Assembly: GCA_026391315.1 (NCBI GenBank)
Contig: JAPLDT010000050.1
Coordinates: 1 to 48,486 of the forward strand
Direction: 5' to 3'
Length of the DNA stretch: 48,486 bases
Origin: Bacteroidia bacterium
GTDB taxonomy: Bacteria; Bacteroidota; Bacteroidia; Bacteroidales; Prolixibacteraceae
Shown in pieces: positions 1 through 9,450 of this stretch (the first letter of the stretch is position 1; each line of letters opens with the position of its first letter). The notes below the pieces were generated by a model, which was not told the DNA's origin, searched no databases, and saw only the letters and a list, made by a program, of their open reading frames with translations. The translations under genes and the position numbers were made by a program.

Positions 1-519
1 ACCAGACTTATTAATGATGTCAATGCATCATGGTTTTGACGGTTTTTACTGCATGGGGCAATGCTTAAATTTACATAGCTTCTTCCAGTTATTCTATTTG
101 GGGCCATATTCCCATATACTGAGGGACTTATTACCTTATTATTTGGCTGCATTTTGAATTAGCCCACGGATAATGTAGTTAAGGTATTAGAAACAAGGTA
201 ATAAGGTTTAGGTCAGGTGGGGAGATTGCTTTTCTACTAAGGTTGCCTACAGAAATAAGGTTTTCAAATCCAAACATTCCAATTTCTGCAATTTCGGAGA
301 AGGTCAATAATTTCTTCCGAACACCCCTAATTTATAATCTGACCAATTACCGAAGATAAATTGTATGTTGTGAGATTCATCCCCGCCAATTTTCTACGGG
401 ATAGAAAAGATATCAATATTGCCAAAAACATCCGGTGTGAAGCTTGCAGCTAATTTGATATGATTATCTATATTTTTTAATCAAACTTGGTAATTTAGCA
501 ATAAATTGGAACTTGACTT
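1..519. other. Intergenic leader region, no gene seen
   Basis: I see no reading frame with protein-like character in this stretch. It is A+T-rich with scattered stops in all frames. No convincing TAnnTTTG promoter element with a partner box is visible directly before the next gene. It may hold the upstream part of a neighbouring gene's regulatory region outside the window. Confidence 0.5.
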
Positions 520-2199
520 ATGAATATTGATCCCAGTCTTATTCTTTATGATGAAATTTTTGATGATAAAGAACAAAACATAAATGAATTATTAGAGAAC
601 ATTCCTTCTGATTTGATAATTAAGTTTTTATGTTATGTAAATGCATTGTTATCTGGATCCGATGTTGCTGATATCAAAGCAAAGCAGATCAAGATATTTA
701 AGAAGTTTTTTGACCGCTTTCAAGAGAGCCTTAAGTTGAAAATAATAACACACCTTAAGGATAATCGAATTTTCTTTTTAAGACCGTTTCTTCTTGAATT
801 TATTCATAGGGAATTAATTCGTAATAAAGACATTCCCGATTTTATTGACACTGATCCACAACGTGAAATAAACATATTTAAAGCATATTTATTAATATCC
901 CAAGAAGTTCAAAAAAAATATTCTACAATCGATGAAGAAATTGACAGAGAAAATCTTTTTGCTCAATCGTTTTGGCCCTTAATGGCATATCAATATGATC
1001 TAGATGGAAATTTTAATGCCAATTTCCAATTACTCAAAGGCGCATTATATTTGAGCCACTTCAAAAAGAACTCCCAGCTTTCAAAATATTATGATGAATT
1101 CATCAAAAGGAATAGCTGTAGTTCAGGTATGGAATATTTTCTTAAGTTAGTTAGTTTTTTATTTCAAGCATATTCGCAAAATGAAGTCAAATTCATTTGT
1201 AAGGATAACACAGATGCAACTTATGTCCATTTTATTCTTGACAGAATTCAATACATAAGTGATTCTCGAAATTTTTTAACATATAATGGTCTTAAAGAAC
1301 ATCCAATCTATGAAGCAATTAATGGAGAGCTTTATATTATTGATTGGAATTTTTGGGGAAGAAAGCTTTATGATGGACTAATTCGCGATTTTTATCAACA
1401 GACCTCAATCTCTAATGAGTTTAAAACATTCCCTGATTTTTTATCAAAATTTTCTAAGGATATAGCAGAGGATCAATTATTCAAAAAGGTAATGGGGTTG
1501 TGCTTTTGTAAAAAATATTGTGAATATTCTTTCGATGAATTTCCAACTAAAAATCCTGTTGACTTTTATCTACGATATAACCAATATATTTTCCTCTTTG
1601 AATTTAAGAACAACTATTTTTCTTCAGGGCCTCTTTCAACTGGAAAATATGATTCAATTATTGAGGAGATCAATAAAAAAATGAATTTCTCAAAAAATGG
1701 TAAGAAAAGAGCAAAAGGGATTCCTCAGATCGTGAGACAAATGAAAGAGGTATCAGATATCTTTAAAACTAAAGATGGTAAAATCACTAGAAAAATAAAA
1801 ATCCGTAATGTGGTAATATTTCCGATAATAGTTTATTCAGACAAATTTTTTGGAATGCCAGGTGTCAATGACTATTTAAATGGTGAATTTAGAAAACAAA
1901 TTCAAGGCATGAATGAGCTAAATTTTGGAAAAATTGAAAACTTAATTCTCATTAGCATCGATTTCTTTTTTTACAATTTGAAATTATTGGCAGGTTGCAC
2001 AATTACTGATTTTATTGGTCAGATTAAAACTTTTAACTATCAAATAGAAAAAAGCAAAAAGATTCATAGCAAGAGCCATGATCAAAAAGATTATTTGAGA
2101 ATATTTAGGACATTTGAAGAGATTAATGAAGACAAAAAAGCACATAATCAATTGACGCTAAAAGAATTATTTAAACATTTTGATATTTCCTTATTATAA
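520..2199 (+). CDS. Hypothetical protein with PD-(D/E)XK nuclease-like core
   Basis: 559 residues, no signal peptide, largely helical N-terminal two thirds that I do not recognise. Near residues 346-363 a Pro-Val-Asp segment (D348) is followed by a hydrophobic strand ending in E361-F-K363. A helix with Q403 and Q407 follows. This is the D...ExK layout of PD-(D/E)XK nucleases, so a DNA- or RNA-cleaving role is possible, but this is inferred from one motif. The gene is strongly A+T-rich compared with the rest of the window and ends 15 bp before a small membrane-protein gene on the same strand, so the two may be one transcript. tRNA genes lie just downstream, a common site for acquired DNA. Could also be a non-catalytic protein with a chance motif. 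Confidence 0.55.
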   Translation: MNIDPSLILYDEIFDDKEQNINELLENIPSDLIIKFLCYVNALLSGSDVADIKAKQIKIFKKFFDRFQESLKLKIITHLKDNRIFFLRPFLLEFIHRELIRNKDIPDFIDTDPQREINIFKAYLLISQEVQKKYSTIDEEIDRENLFAQSFWPLMAYQYDLDGNFNANFQLLKGALYLSHFKKNSQLSKYYDEFIKRNSCSSGMEYFLKLVSFLFQAYSQNEVKFICKDNTDATYVHFILDRIQYISDSRNFLTYNGLKEHPIYEAINGELYIIDWNFWGRKLYDGLIRDFYQQTSISNEFKTFPDFLSKFSKDIAEDQLFKKVMGLCFCKKYCEYSFDEFPTKNPVDFYLRYNQYIFLFEFKNNYFSSGPLSTGKYDSIIEEINKKMNFSKNGKKRAKGIPQIVRQMKEVSDIFKTKDGKITRKIKIRNVVIFPIIVYSDKFFGMPGVNDYLNGEFRKQIQGMNELNFGKIENLILISIDFFFYNLKLLAGCTITDFIGQIKTFNYQIEKSKKIHSKSHDQKDYLRIFRTFEEINEDKKAHNQLTLKELFKHFDISLL

Positions 2200-2214
2200 C
2201 TTAATAAAACAAGA

Positions 2215-2577
2215 ATGGCTAATATATTGAATGACAATGCTATGGACAAATTTATTGTATTGCTAAGAGAAAATATATTTTGGATCATTTTGTATGCCAT
2301 AGCTGTAACATTGGCTATTCTTATAATTGCAATTACTAAACAGAATAGGAAAAGGAAATACATGCTATGGAAAAAAGACACAATAAATCTATATGTCTTT
2401 AAAAGGGAATGGGAGTTCAACGAAGATAAATTTATTGAAGAATTATTTTCTGCAAATGAATCATTAACCAATGAAAATAAACTTCTTAAGCAAAAGGTAA
2501 ACGATCTCTCAATTGCGTCTTTGTTGTTGCTCTTAATAGTTGCATTTATATCTAAATTTAAAGGAAAGGCCAAATAG
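2215..2577 (+). CDS. Small two-TM protein with coiled-coil middle
   Basis: 120 residues. A hydrophobic segment lies at about residues 18-40, a charged middle section (about 44-98) rich in Lys, Glu and Asn looks coiled-coil-forming, and a second hydrophobic segment is at about 99-114 with a basic tail. It starts just after the upstream PD-(D/E)XK-like gene and shares its low G+C, which suggests they were acquired and are transcribed together. No family recognised. A frame of similar size on the other strand over the same DNA is less likely because it would run against the upstream gene. A membrane partner of the upstream protein is an inference from position only. Confidence 0.5.
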   Translation: MANILNDNAMDKFIVLLRENIFWIILYAIAVTLAILIIAITKQNRKRKYMLWKKDTINLYVFKREWEFNEDKFIEELFSANESLTNENKLLKQKVNDLSIASLLLLLIVAFISKFKGKAK

Positions 2578-2773
2578 ATGAAATAGCCATTGTTTTGTTA
2601 TCTCAATACATCATTTTCTCCCAATCGTAAACACCCAATTTTTGATTTTGAAAACCAGGAGGATGAAGAGTAATTTGAATCAAAAAAACTTTGTTTAGGA
2701 TTGGAGAAATCCAACAAGTTATTAGCACCTAATTTGACACCTCTAAATAATCAATTAATGGCAGAGGTAACAG

Positions 2774-2844
2774 TTGCCCGACCAGGATTCGAACCTAAAC
2801 ACTCAGAGTCAGAGTCTGATGTACTACCATTATACTATCGGGCA
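2774..2844 (-). tRNA. tRNA-Gln (anticodon CTG)
   Basis: Read on the minus strand, the 7-bp acceptor stem TGCCCGA/TCGGGCA closes the cloverleaf. The anticodon stem TCAGA/TCTGA holds loop CTCTGAC, giving anticodon CTG. The T arm contains GGTTCGAATCC. The discriminator is A, and CCA is not encoded. Confidence 0.93.
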
Positions 2845-2864
2845 ATGTAAAGTTCAAAAAAAAG

Positions 2865-2937
2865 TGACCCCGGAGGGGCTCGAACCCTCGACCCGTTGAT
2901 TAAGAGTCAACTGCTCTACCAGCTGAGCTACGGAGTC
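2865..2937 (-). tRNA. tRNA-Lys (anticodon CTT)
   Basis: On the minus strand, acceptor arms GACTCCG and CGGGGTC pair with one G-U. The D arm has AGCTCAGCTGGTAGAGC. Anticodon stem GTTGA/TCAAC holds loop CTCTTAA with anticodon CTT. The T loop is GGTTCGAGCC. Discriminator A, no encoded CCA. It lies 20 bp from tRNA-Gln on the same strand, so they probably share a transcript. Confidence 0.95.
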
Positions 2938-3066
2938 ATTTTTTAATTGAGGTGCAAATTTACAACAAAAATCAATATTGGCATAGAATTTTTTGCAAAG
3001 GATTTTTGGAAAGTTGCTGTATTACTCTATCAGAAATTAAATTGTCCACCTGAGATGTTTTTAAGA

Positions 3067-3432
3067 TCAGATTCCAAGTATGATACGGGGACTGATATCC
3101 AGTTTAACACAGATTTCACGGGCAACCTTCAATGTTGGTTCACTTTTACCGGTAAGGTATTCACTTATACGAGACGGACTCACGCCGATGATTTCTGACA
3201 ACTTCGCTTGTGTCAGCTCTCTTTCATACATCTTCAGCTTCAAAACTTCAGATAATGTAGGCGTTTTTATCGGGAAATGGGTTTCATCATAATCGGCAAC
3301 GAGATTCGATAGTAATTCCAATTCCACCAGGTTCTTGTCGTATATAGGAGTTTCCTCTTTCACCAATGGCAAAAGTTCTTCGATTCTTTCTAATGAGGCT
3401 TTATACTGCCTTTCATTTTCGATTTTCGTCAT
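3067..3432 (-). CDS. higA: HigA-like antitoxin, XRE-type HTH
   Basis: 121 residues. The C-terminal half carries an XRE/Cro-type helix-turn-helix, with the recognition region around LTQAKLSEIIGVSPSRISEY and a following helix ending near residue 121. The N-terminal half is acidic and helical. It starts 3 bp after the stop of the toxin gene on the same strand, so the order is toxin first, as is usual for HigBA modules. By family knowledge it would bind and neutralise the toxin and repress their shared promoter. The toxin-first order and the partner's family make an antitoxin more likely than a free-standing regulator. Confidence 0.88.
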   Translation of the reverse strand: MTKIENERQYKASLERIEELLPLVKEETPIYDKNLVELELLSNLVADYDETHFPIKTPTLSEVLKLKMYERELTQAKLSEIIGVSPSRISEYLTGKSEPTLKVAREICVKLDISPRIILGI

Positions 3433-3435
3433 GGC

Positions 3436-3729
3436 TTAAATATTTGTGCAGTCAATTGTATTGGATTCATTATGCGTACCGATAAATCGGATGTAAACCA
3501 TCTTTATTTGAAACTTGATCACAACCACCAAACGGTATTCATTACCCTTTAAATTAAACACATAGTGCTGGTTACCCACACTGTCGACACTGTTGAAATC
3601 TTTCTTTATGTCAGCGAAGAATTGCCAGTCAGCACAACTGGTTTTGGTGTACCAGTTCTCAATGGCAGTCCTGGCATCGGGCCTTTCTGAGTAAAATTTC
3701 ACCAGCGTCCGGTGTGCTATTACCCTCAT
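3436..3729 (-). CDS. higB: HigB-family mRNA interferase toxin
   Basis: 97 residues, the normal size for HigB-type toxins (RelE superfamily). Typical features are the start MRVIAHRTLVKFYSERPDA, a central W(Y/F) segment, the strand FNLKGNEYRLVVVI and the ending VYIRFIGTHNESNTID, which carries the conserved Arg, Thr-His and Asp positions of this family. The family cleaves mRNA, usually on the ribosome. It is the first gene of the operon and has a near-perfect Bacteroidetes promoter 20 bp upstream. The frame is intact and nothing suggests decay. Confidence 0.9.
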   Translation of the reverse strand: MRVIAHRTLVKFYSERPDARTAIENWYTKTSCADWQFFADIKKDFNSVDSVGNQHYVFNLKGNEYRLVVVIKFQIKMVYIRFIGTHNESNTIDCTNI

Positions 3730-3749
3730 AGGTTCTTTGTATTATTTGT

Positions 3750-3780
3750 CAAAGTTAACGAATATATTTTGATTTACAAA
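3750..3780 (-). promoter_or_regulatory. Consensus Bacteroidetes promoter of higBA
   Basis: On the minus strand, TTTG is followed after exactly 19 bp by TAACTTTG, matching the TTTG-N19-TAnnTTTG consensus for the housekeeping sigma factor of this phylum. The -7 box ends about 20 bp before the toxin ATG. Confidence 0.75.
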
Positions 3781-3871
3781 ATAATATTCCAAAAAACAAA
3801 TATTTTAAATCTTCATGGTACTTAAAAACTGTGTTGTTTAATCCTCCATTCATTCACGACTTCTTTATATT

Positions 3872-3901
3872 TTTGTTCATTATATAAAATGAATAGGTTT
3901 G
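3872..3901 (+). promoter_or_regulatory. Probable promoter of the sigma factor gene
   Basis: TTTG (3872-3875) and TAGGTTTG (3894-3901) are 18 bp apart, close to the TTTG-N19-TAnnTTTG consensus. The element sits 38 bp before the TTG start of the ECF sigma gene. It implies that the regulator pair is transcribed by the primary sigma factor. Confidence 0.6.
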
Positions 3902-3939
3902 TTAAATTTACCGGGACAAATTAAACTAATTAGACAACA

Positions 3940-4542
3940 TTGAATAAAGTCCCAAGAAATAAAGATTATTGGGAACTCATCTGGTTAAAATTCAAAAACG
4001 GAGATCGCGACTCGTTTGAAGAGATTTACAATGAGTTTACCGATCAACTGTTCGCTTATGGCTCGAAGATTACAACCGATCGTGAACTGCTGAAAGATTG
4101 CATTCAGGATCTTTTTGTGGATCTCTACAGATACAGGCCCAATCTAAAGAATCCAGAACTTTTGGAGTATTATCTGTACAAATCCCTGAAGCATTCGATT
4201 GTCAAAAGAGTTCAAAAGGAAAAACGGTTGGAACACTTTAATCAGGAGTATAATTCTTTTGATCTTTCATTTTTCGCTGAAAGTGAAGGCTTCCAGGATG
4301 ATTCTCAAAATGAACAGATAGAATCACTTCAAAAAGTTTTGAATACACTGGACAGTAAAAAACGGGAACTGCTTTTTCTGAAATTTGATAGTGGTCTAAA
4401 TTACAATGAAATAGGTGATTTGCTCAACATGAAACCGGACACTGTAAAAAAACAGATTTACCGGATTATTCATTATCTCCACAAAAACTACAAAACTAAT
4501 ATTCTGACTCTTTTCGGCATGTTGTACAACATGAAAAATTAG
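3940..4542 (+). CDS. ECF RNA polymerase sigma factor, FecI-type
   Basis: 200 residues. Region 2 lies at about residues 15-90 (SFEEIYNEFTDQLFAYGSKI, then LLKDCIQDLFVDLYR). Region 4 is at about 125-190 with the HTH LNYNEIGDLLNMKPDTVKKQ. This is the Bacteroidetes sigma-70 subfamily that pairs with FecR anti-sigma factors and controls SusC/SusD genes. The start appears to be TTG: no in-frame ATG exists before region 2. A FecR gene follows after 64 bp and a SusC/SusD pair after that, so it most likely directs transcription of this transport locus when a ligand binds the outer-membrane receptor. Confidence 0.93.
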   Translation: MNKVPRNKDYWELIWLKFKNGDRDSFEEIYNEFTDQLFAYGSKITTDRELLKDCIQDLFVDLYRYRPNLKNPELLEYYLYKSLKHSIVKRVQKEKRLEHFNQEYNSFDLSFFAESEGFQDDSQNEQIESLQKVLNTLDSKKRELLFLKFDSGLNYNEIGDLLNMKPDTVKKQIYRIIHYLHKNYKTNILTLFGMLYNMKN

Positions 4543-4606
4543 GGAATTTTTTTGTCCCCTTTTGCGTATCATCCGGCTCTTATCGTAAATACATTCATCC
4601 GACCTT

Positions 4607-5794
4607 ATGGATATTTACGAAAGATTAGTAGAGAATCCCCTGTTTTTCAAGTGGATTTACCATCCGGGACCTGAAATTGATTCATGGTGGAAAACATATT
4701 TGGAGCTGAATCCGACGGAAGCCGATCAAATACTCCTCTTCAAACAACGGTTCAAGGCGCTGGGATATTCAGTTGAAAAATTAAGTACCCCTGAAAAGAA
4801 AATACTGGCCAGAAAGATTGTCAGTGGACTCGAATCGATTGACGCGAAAAGAAATCGTCGCCTGTTGATGGTTGGGTTGGCTAAATATGCGGCAATTGCA
4901 CTTTTGTTCTTTTCGATTGGGAGCGTTTTTGTTTATCTCAAGATGGATAAGCAGACCAGAAAATGGGTGATTGCAGAATCCAGCATTCCTACCCAGCTTC
5001 AGGGACCGGTATTGATACTTCCTGAAGGCAGCAGCATCCCATTAAAAAAGACAGAGTCGTCACTGGATTATTCTAAACCTGATCAGATACTCCTGAACAA
5101 TGAGGCGGTGATTAAACAAAGCAGGGAGAGCGAAAAGATAGCCAACAATCAGTTGATCATTCCTTTTGGAAACAGGTCCAAAGTAACGCTGAGCGACAAT
5201 ACCATCGTATGGCTTAATGCAGGCAGCCGACTGATCTATCCTTCCAGATTTACAGGAGAACGACGTGAAGTTTTGCTCTTTGGAGAGGCCTATTTTGAAG
5301 TTGCCAAAAATGCTGAGATGCCTTTTGTGGTAAAAACCACATCGATTGAAGTGAAAGTTCTTGGAACCGAATTCAACGTTTCAGCGTATCCGGATGATAA
5401 TGTTGTTCAGACCGTTTTGAAAAATGGAAGCGTTTCTATTCGTAGGAATCATGGTAATATTTTCGAAAAGGAGCTGGTGCTAATCCCTAATCAGATGGCA
5501 TTGTTTGACAAAACAACTCAGGACTCCAAAATATACACAGTGGATGCAAATGATTACATCATATGGACCAAAGGCTTGCTGAGTTTTGATGATCTGGAAA
5601 TGAGCAGGGTACTAAAGAGTCTGGAGCGATATTATAACATCCAGATACGTTATGCAGACCCGATGGTTGGCTCACAAAGAATTAGCGGGAAACTGGATTT
5701 AAACAAAAGTTTGAATGAGGTTTTTGAGTATATGTCAAAAGTCTCCTATGCGAAATTCAAGAAATTGGATGATCGGAATTATCAAATAAAATAA
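4607..5794 (+). CDS. FecR-family anti-sigma factor
   Basis: 395 residues. The cytoplasmic N-terminal part (1-85) would hold the sigma factor, one TM segment lies at about 88-110, and the periplasmic FecR domain begins near 185 with the segments VTLSDNTIVWLNAGSRLIYP and FGEAYFEVAKNAEMPFVV. The C-terminal 70 residues (from about 325, FDDLEMSRVLKSLERYYNI) match the DUF4974 domain that is thought to contact the STN domain of the receptor. It is followed by a SusC with STN domain, so the set is a complete trans-envelope signalling unit. The frame is intact. Confidence 0.93.
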   Translation: MDIYERLVENPLFFKWIYHPGPEIDSWWKTYLELNPTEADQILLFKQRFKALGYSVEKLSTPEKKILARKIVSGLESIDAKRNRRLLMVGLAKYAAIALLFFSIGSVFVYLKMDKQTRKWVIAESSIPTQLQGPVLILPEGSSIPLKKTESSLDYSKPDQILLNNEAVIKQSRESEKIANNQLIIPFGNRSKVTLSDNTIVWLNAGSRLIYPSRFTGERREVLLFGEAYFEVAKNAEMPFVVKTTSIEVKVLGTEFNVSAYPDDNVVQTVLKNGSVSIRRNHGNIFEKELVLIPNQMALFDKTTQDSKIYTVDANDYIIWTKGLLSFDDLEMSRVLKSLERYYNIQIRYADPMVGSQRISGKLDLNKSLNEVFEYMSKVSYAKFKKLDDRNYQIK

Positions 5795-5824
5795 ACCGGA
5801 AAATGCGGGAACATTTGCCGGTTT
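5793..5824. terminator. Hairpin between the anti-sigma and SusC genes
   Basis: AAACCGGAAAATG and CATTTGCCGGTTT pair with one mismatch around the 6-nt loop CGGGAA, directly overlapping the FecR stop. The T-run after it is weak (TTTAATAC). It probably ends or attenuates the regulator transcript so that SusC can be controlled separately. Confidence 0.6.
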
Positions 5825-5881
5825 AATACAAATACCATCAAAATTAATTTTCACAGTATTCATTTAACACACGTCAAATTT

Positions 5882-8800
5882 ATGAAAAAAAAATGGCATC
5901 CGGATTTTTCCGATGGGGAAAATCTTAAAAAATTTCTACGAATCATGAGAATAACATTTTTCCTTGTTTTAGGGCTGTGCTTTTCTGTTTCGGCGAAAAG
6001 CTACTCACAAACCAAACTCTTTGATGTCAACCTAAACAGCAAAACCATTCTTGAAGTAATGGGGTATGTGGAAGAACACAGTGATTTTGTATTTCTCTAC
6101 AAGAAAGAGGATTTGCATTTGGACAAAAAAGTTGATGTTCAACTAACTGGTGTTACCATTGACGCGATTTTGGAGCAAATTTTGAAAGAAGAAAAAGTGA
6201 CTTATGACGTCTATGACAGGCAGATCGTTATTCGAAAGGCGGAGTCTGTATTATCTGTTGAGCCAAAGAAGAAATCAGTTACAGGTAAAGTAACCGATGC
6301 TAACGGGCTGTCAATTCCGGGCGTTTCGGTGGTATTGAAAGGTACTACCAATGGGACTGTATCGGATAGCAACGGTAACTATACCATATTTAATATTCCG
6401 GAAAATTCTGTCTTGCAATTTTCATTCATGGGAATGAAAACGCAGGAAGTTGAGGTGGGTGGTAAAACGACGATTTACGTTTCCCTGGCAGAGGATGTAG
6501 TTAGAATTGAAGAAGTTGTAGCGGTTGGTTATGGCACGCAGAAAAAGGTGAATCTATCCGCAGCCTTGTCGGTGGTTTCAGGAAAAGCGTTGAACAACGC
6601 GAAGATTAGCAATCTTGCGGAAATGCTTCAAGGACAATTAGCCGGGCTCTCAGTTATTCAAAGTACCGGTGAACCGGGAAATGAAGATGTAAATTTAGTG
6701 CTCAGAGGTCGTGGATCTTTTGGAGGTAATCTTTCTCCATTGATTATCGTTGACGGAATCCCTGTTGCGAATATGACTTCTATTAACCCAACGGCCGTCG
6801 AGTCGGTCACTGCTCTTAAGGATGCAGCCTCATGTGCAATTTATGGTTCACGGGCTGCCGGCGGGGTAATTCTAATTACCACCAAACAAGGGAAAGAGGG
6901 CAAAGAAGTTATTACCTACGATGGAAGCGTCGGAGTTTATTCTCCAACAAGAATGCCTGACTTGATAACTAACTCTGCTGAATACATGCAAATGTACAAC
7001 CAGGCAAAAATGAACAGGTACGGCCCCAATGTCGCAAATCTGTATAGCCAAACCGATATTGATAAGTACAAAAATGCAAATGGTGACCCAAGGTATCCCA
7101 ATACAGATTGGGCAAACGCATTATTCAATACTGTGGTTGGACAAAATCATAACATTAATATTTCAGGAGGTAACAAAAATTCATCCCACAATATTTCGCT
7201 GGGCGTTATCGACCAACCTGGTACGATGCCGGGATTTGGCTATAAGAAATATACACTTCAAATAAATATAACCTCGAAACTTTCTGACAGAGTACAAGTA
7301 GGCATCTCGGCAAGAGCATTGTATAGCGACAGAAAGGGGGCAGGCGGAAGTGTTAGAGCTCCGGCAGGCTCAGAATCTGTTATACAATTCTCATCCTCCA
7401 GGGACATATTGAATCAAGCTATTAACCAGGCACCCACTTATGGGCCAAAATTGGCGGATGGCAGCTATGTTATTAATGCATTCCGCACCATTGAAACCCC
7501 AAGTGGAAATCCATTCGCAACGATTGAAAACACACCGGTAACCGAAAGGGACCTGCGATTGGAAACTTCTGCGTTTTTAAAGGTATCCTTTACTGATTGG
7601 CTAACCTGGGAAACAAGAGGAGGTTTTAACACAGACGATGACAATATGCACTCATTCGCAGGTAAGACATTGCAATATTATTGGGATGGTACTTTGCCCC
7701 CGCGTGCCCAGCCCTGGGGTGTAGGTGGAGATCTTGGAGTCAGTGATGCAAACAGAAGGATGATAAACCCCGTCTTCTACTCAACACTTAACTTTCAAAA
7801 AAAATTGGGAAACCACCAGTATTCTGGTATGGCCGGTTACCAAATGGAGTACACCAGAAACGATTTCTTTTCTGCCCGGAGGCAGGACTATCTTACAAGT
7901 GTCGCCCAGCAAATTGATGCCGGGGTAAATAACTCGAATCAATTTACACAAGGTAATGCGCAAGAGCTGGCATTGATGTCATTCTTTGGCCGCCTCAACT
8001 ACAACTACAAGGAAAAATATTTGCTGGAGATTGATGCCCGTGCCGATGGTTCCTCCCGATTTTCTCCCCAAAAGCGTTGGGGCGTCTTCCCTTCTGCTTC
8101 TTTGGCGTGGCGTCCCCTCAAAGAATCGTTTATGCCAGAGATTTCCTGGATGAGCGACCTTAAGTTTCGTGGATCCTTCGGTGTCTTAGGGAACCAAAGC
8201 GTTGGCGACAATTATCTCTACCAGAAGGTATTATCATCAGCTCAGATTCCAGGGTCGGCATGGGGCGCACAGCCTATGTATGCCTTCGATAAAACAAGTC
8301 CGACGCAGGGTTTTGCCTCTCCCAAATTAGTTGACCCCAATCTTTCATGGGAAACAACCTATTCAACGAATCTTGGCACCGACCTTTCTTTGTTCAAAAA
8401 CAGTTTAACCATAAACTTTGACTACTACTACAAGAAAACCGTTAATATTTTGGTTCCTGATGCAAAACTTCCCTACTCTTCAGGTTTTGGTACTCAGGTG
8501 CAAGCCCTTGGATCCATGCAAAATAAAGGTTTCGAGTTAGTTGTCGGCTATAAGGGACATATAAAAGACTTTAATTATGGAGCCAACTGGTCCATTCAGG
8601 CAAATAGGAATAAGGTGCTAACCTACCCAACTCCGGGTCCGTGGGGAATGCAATTGTATGCTCCCGGTTATGAGTATGGTACATTCTTCCTCAATATCTT
8701 TGATGGAATTCGTCAGGTACCTGAAGTCGTTAAATTAGGGAATGGAACACCATATACCCTTCCAGCAGGGACAATGATAATCAGGGACATTCATGGACCT

Positions 8801-9424
8801 TCAACCGCTGCAAACTATGGCATGGGGGTTGGTGGACCTGATGGAATTGTCAACAGAGACGGTGACAGAGTGGTAGTACAGGGAATGTATCCTAAGTTTG
8901 AATCAGGCCTGACGCTAACAGCATCATGGAAAGGGCTTGATGTCACATGTTCTTTCTACGGTGTTTACGGTGTTAAGCATTACCTTCAAGGTGCAGGTTG
9001 GATACCATTTGATGGTAATACAGCTCCTCCGTCAACCATGTGGAGAGACGCCTGGACACCAACAAACCATTCCACGAAGCTGCCAATGTTGGCTTTTGGT
9101 AGTGGGGGTACAGGAGTTTGGTATAATCCACTAGTCCAGGATGACAACTTGGGGAGAAACACTTTCAACCTCGTAGATGGTTCATACGTTCGTTTGAAAA
9201 ATATCAATGTAGGCTACACCTTCAACTTTCAGAAATTTGGTGTTCAGGCGCTAAGGGTTTATTTTTCAGGAGATAACCTATTAACCTTTACAAAATTTCC
9301 GGGTGACCCGGAACGTCAAACTGGCGTTTATAATGAAGGTACAGCAGCCCGGGCGTTTCAAAGCCAATTCCTTCGTTACCCACAAAACAAGATACTTTCA
9401 ATGGGGGTAAGTCTAAAGTTCTAA
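5882..9424 (+). CDS. SusC/RagA-family TonB-dependent transporter with STN domain
   Basis: 1180 residues. After a signal sequence (about residues 20-43) comes an STN domain (about 45-118), a carboxypeptidase-regulatory-like domain (about 133-205: GKVTDANGLSIPGVSVVLKG), the SusC TonB-box region EEVVAVGYGTQKK near 210, a plug domain with LIIVDGIPV, and a long beta-barrel ending in a C-terminal aromatic strand. It imports an oligomeric nutrient across the outer membrane with the SusD lipoprotein encoded 26 bp downstream. The STN domain fits control by the FecI/FecR pair upstream. The substrate cannot be read from the sequence. No glycosidase is adjacent, so a non-glycan ligand should be considered. 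Confidence 0.95.
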   Translation: MKKKWHPDFSDGENLKKFLRIMRITFFLVLGLCFSVSAKSYSQTKLFDVNLNSKTILEVMGYVEEHSDFVFLYKKEDLHLDKKVDVQLTGVTIDAILEQILKEEKVTYDVYDRQIVIRKAESVLSVEPKKKSVTGKVTDANGLSIPGVSVVLKGTTNGTVSDSNGNYTIFNIPENSVLQFSFMGMKTQEVEVGGKTTIYVSLAEDVVRIEEVVAVGYGTQKKVNLSAALSVVSGKALNNAKISNLAEMLQGQLAGLSVIQSTGEPGNEDVNLVLRGRGSFGGNLSPLIIVDGIPVANMTSINPTAVESVTALKDAASCAIYGSRAAGGVILITTKQGKEGKEVITYDGSVGVYSPTRMPDLITNSAEYMQMYNQAKMNRYGPNVANLYSQTDIDKYKNANGDPRYPNTDWANALFNTVVGQNHNINISGGNKNSSHNISLGVIDQPGTMPGFGYKKYTLQINITSKLSDRVQVGISARALYSDRKGAGGSVRAPAGSESVIQFSSSRDILNQAINQAPTYGPKLADGSYVINAFRTIETPSGNPFATIENTPVTERDLRLETSAFLKVSFTDWLTWETRGGFNTDDDNMHSFAGKTLQYYWDGTLPPRAQPWGVGGDLGVSDANRRMINPVFYSTLNFQKKLGNHQYSGMAGYQMEYTRNDFFSARRQDYLTSVAQQIDAGVNNSNQFTQGNAQELALMSFFGRLNYNYKEKYLLEIDARADGSSRFSPQKRWGVFPSASLAWRPLKESFMPEISWMSDLKFRGSFGVLGNQSVGDNYLYQKVLSSAQIPGSAWGAQPMYAFDKTSPTQGFASPKLVDPNLSWETTYSTNLGTDLSLFKNSLTINFDYYYKKTVNILVPDAKLPYSSGFGTQVQALGSMQNKGFELVVGYKGHIKDFNYGANWSIQANRNKVLTYPTPGPWGMQLYAPGYEYGTFFLNIFDGIRQVPEVVKLGNGTPYTLPAGTMIIRDIHGPSTAANYGMGVGGPDGIVNRDGDRVVVQGMYPKFESGLTLTASWKGLDVTCSFYGVYGVKHYLQGAGWIPFDGNTAPPSTMWRDAWTPTNHSTKLPMLAFGSGGTGVWYNPLVQDDNLGRNTFNLVDGSYVRLKNINVGYTFNFQKFGVQALRVYFSGDNLLTFTKFPGDPERQTGVYNEGTAARAFQSQFLRYPQNKILSMGVSLKF

Positions 9425-9450
9425 TATTTAGCAATAAAAAACACATTACA

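Noticed and set aside
2148-2573. 141-codon frame on the minus strand over the small membrane-protein gene
   Set aside because: It overlaps the plus-strand frame almost fully and would run into the end of the upstream gene. The plus frame fits the operon and has a cleaner TM/coiled-coil pattern.
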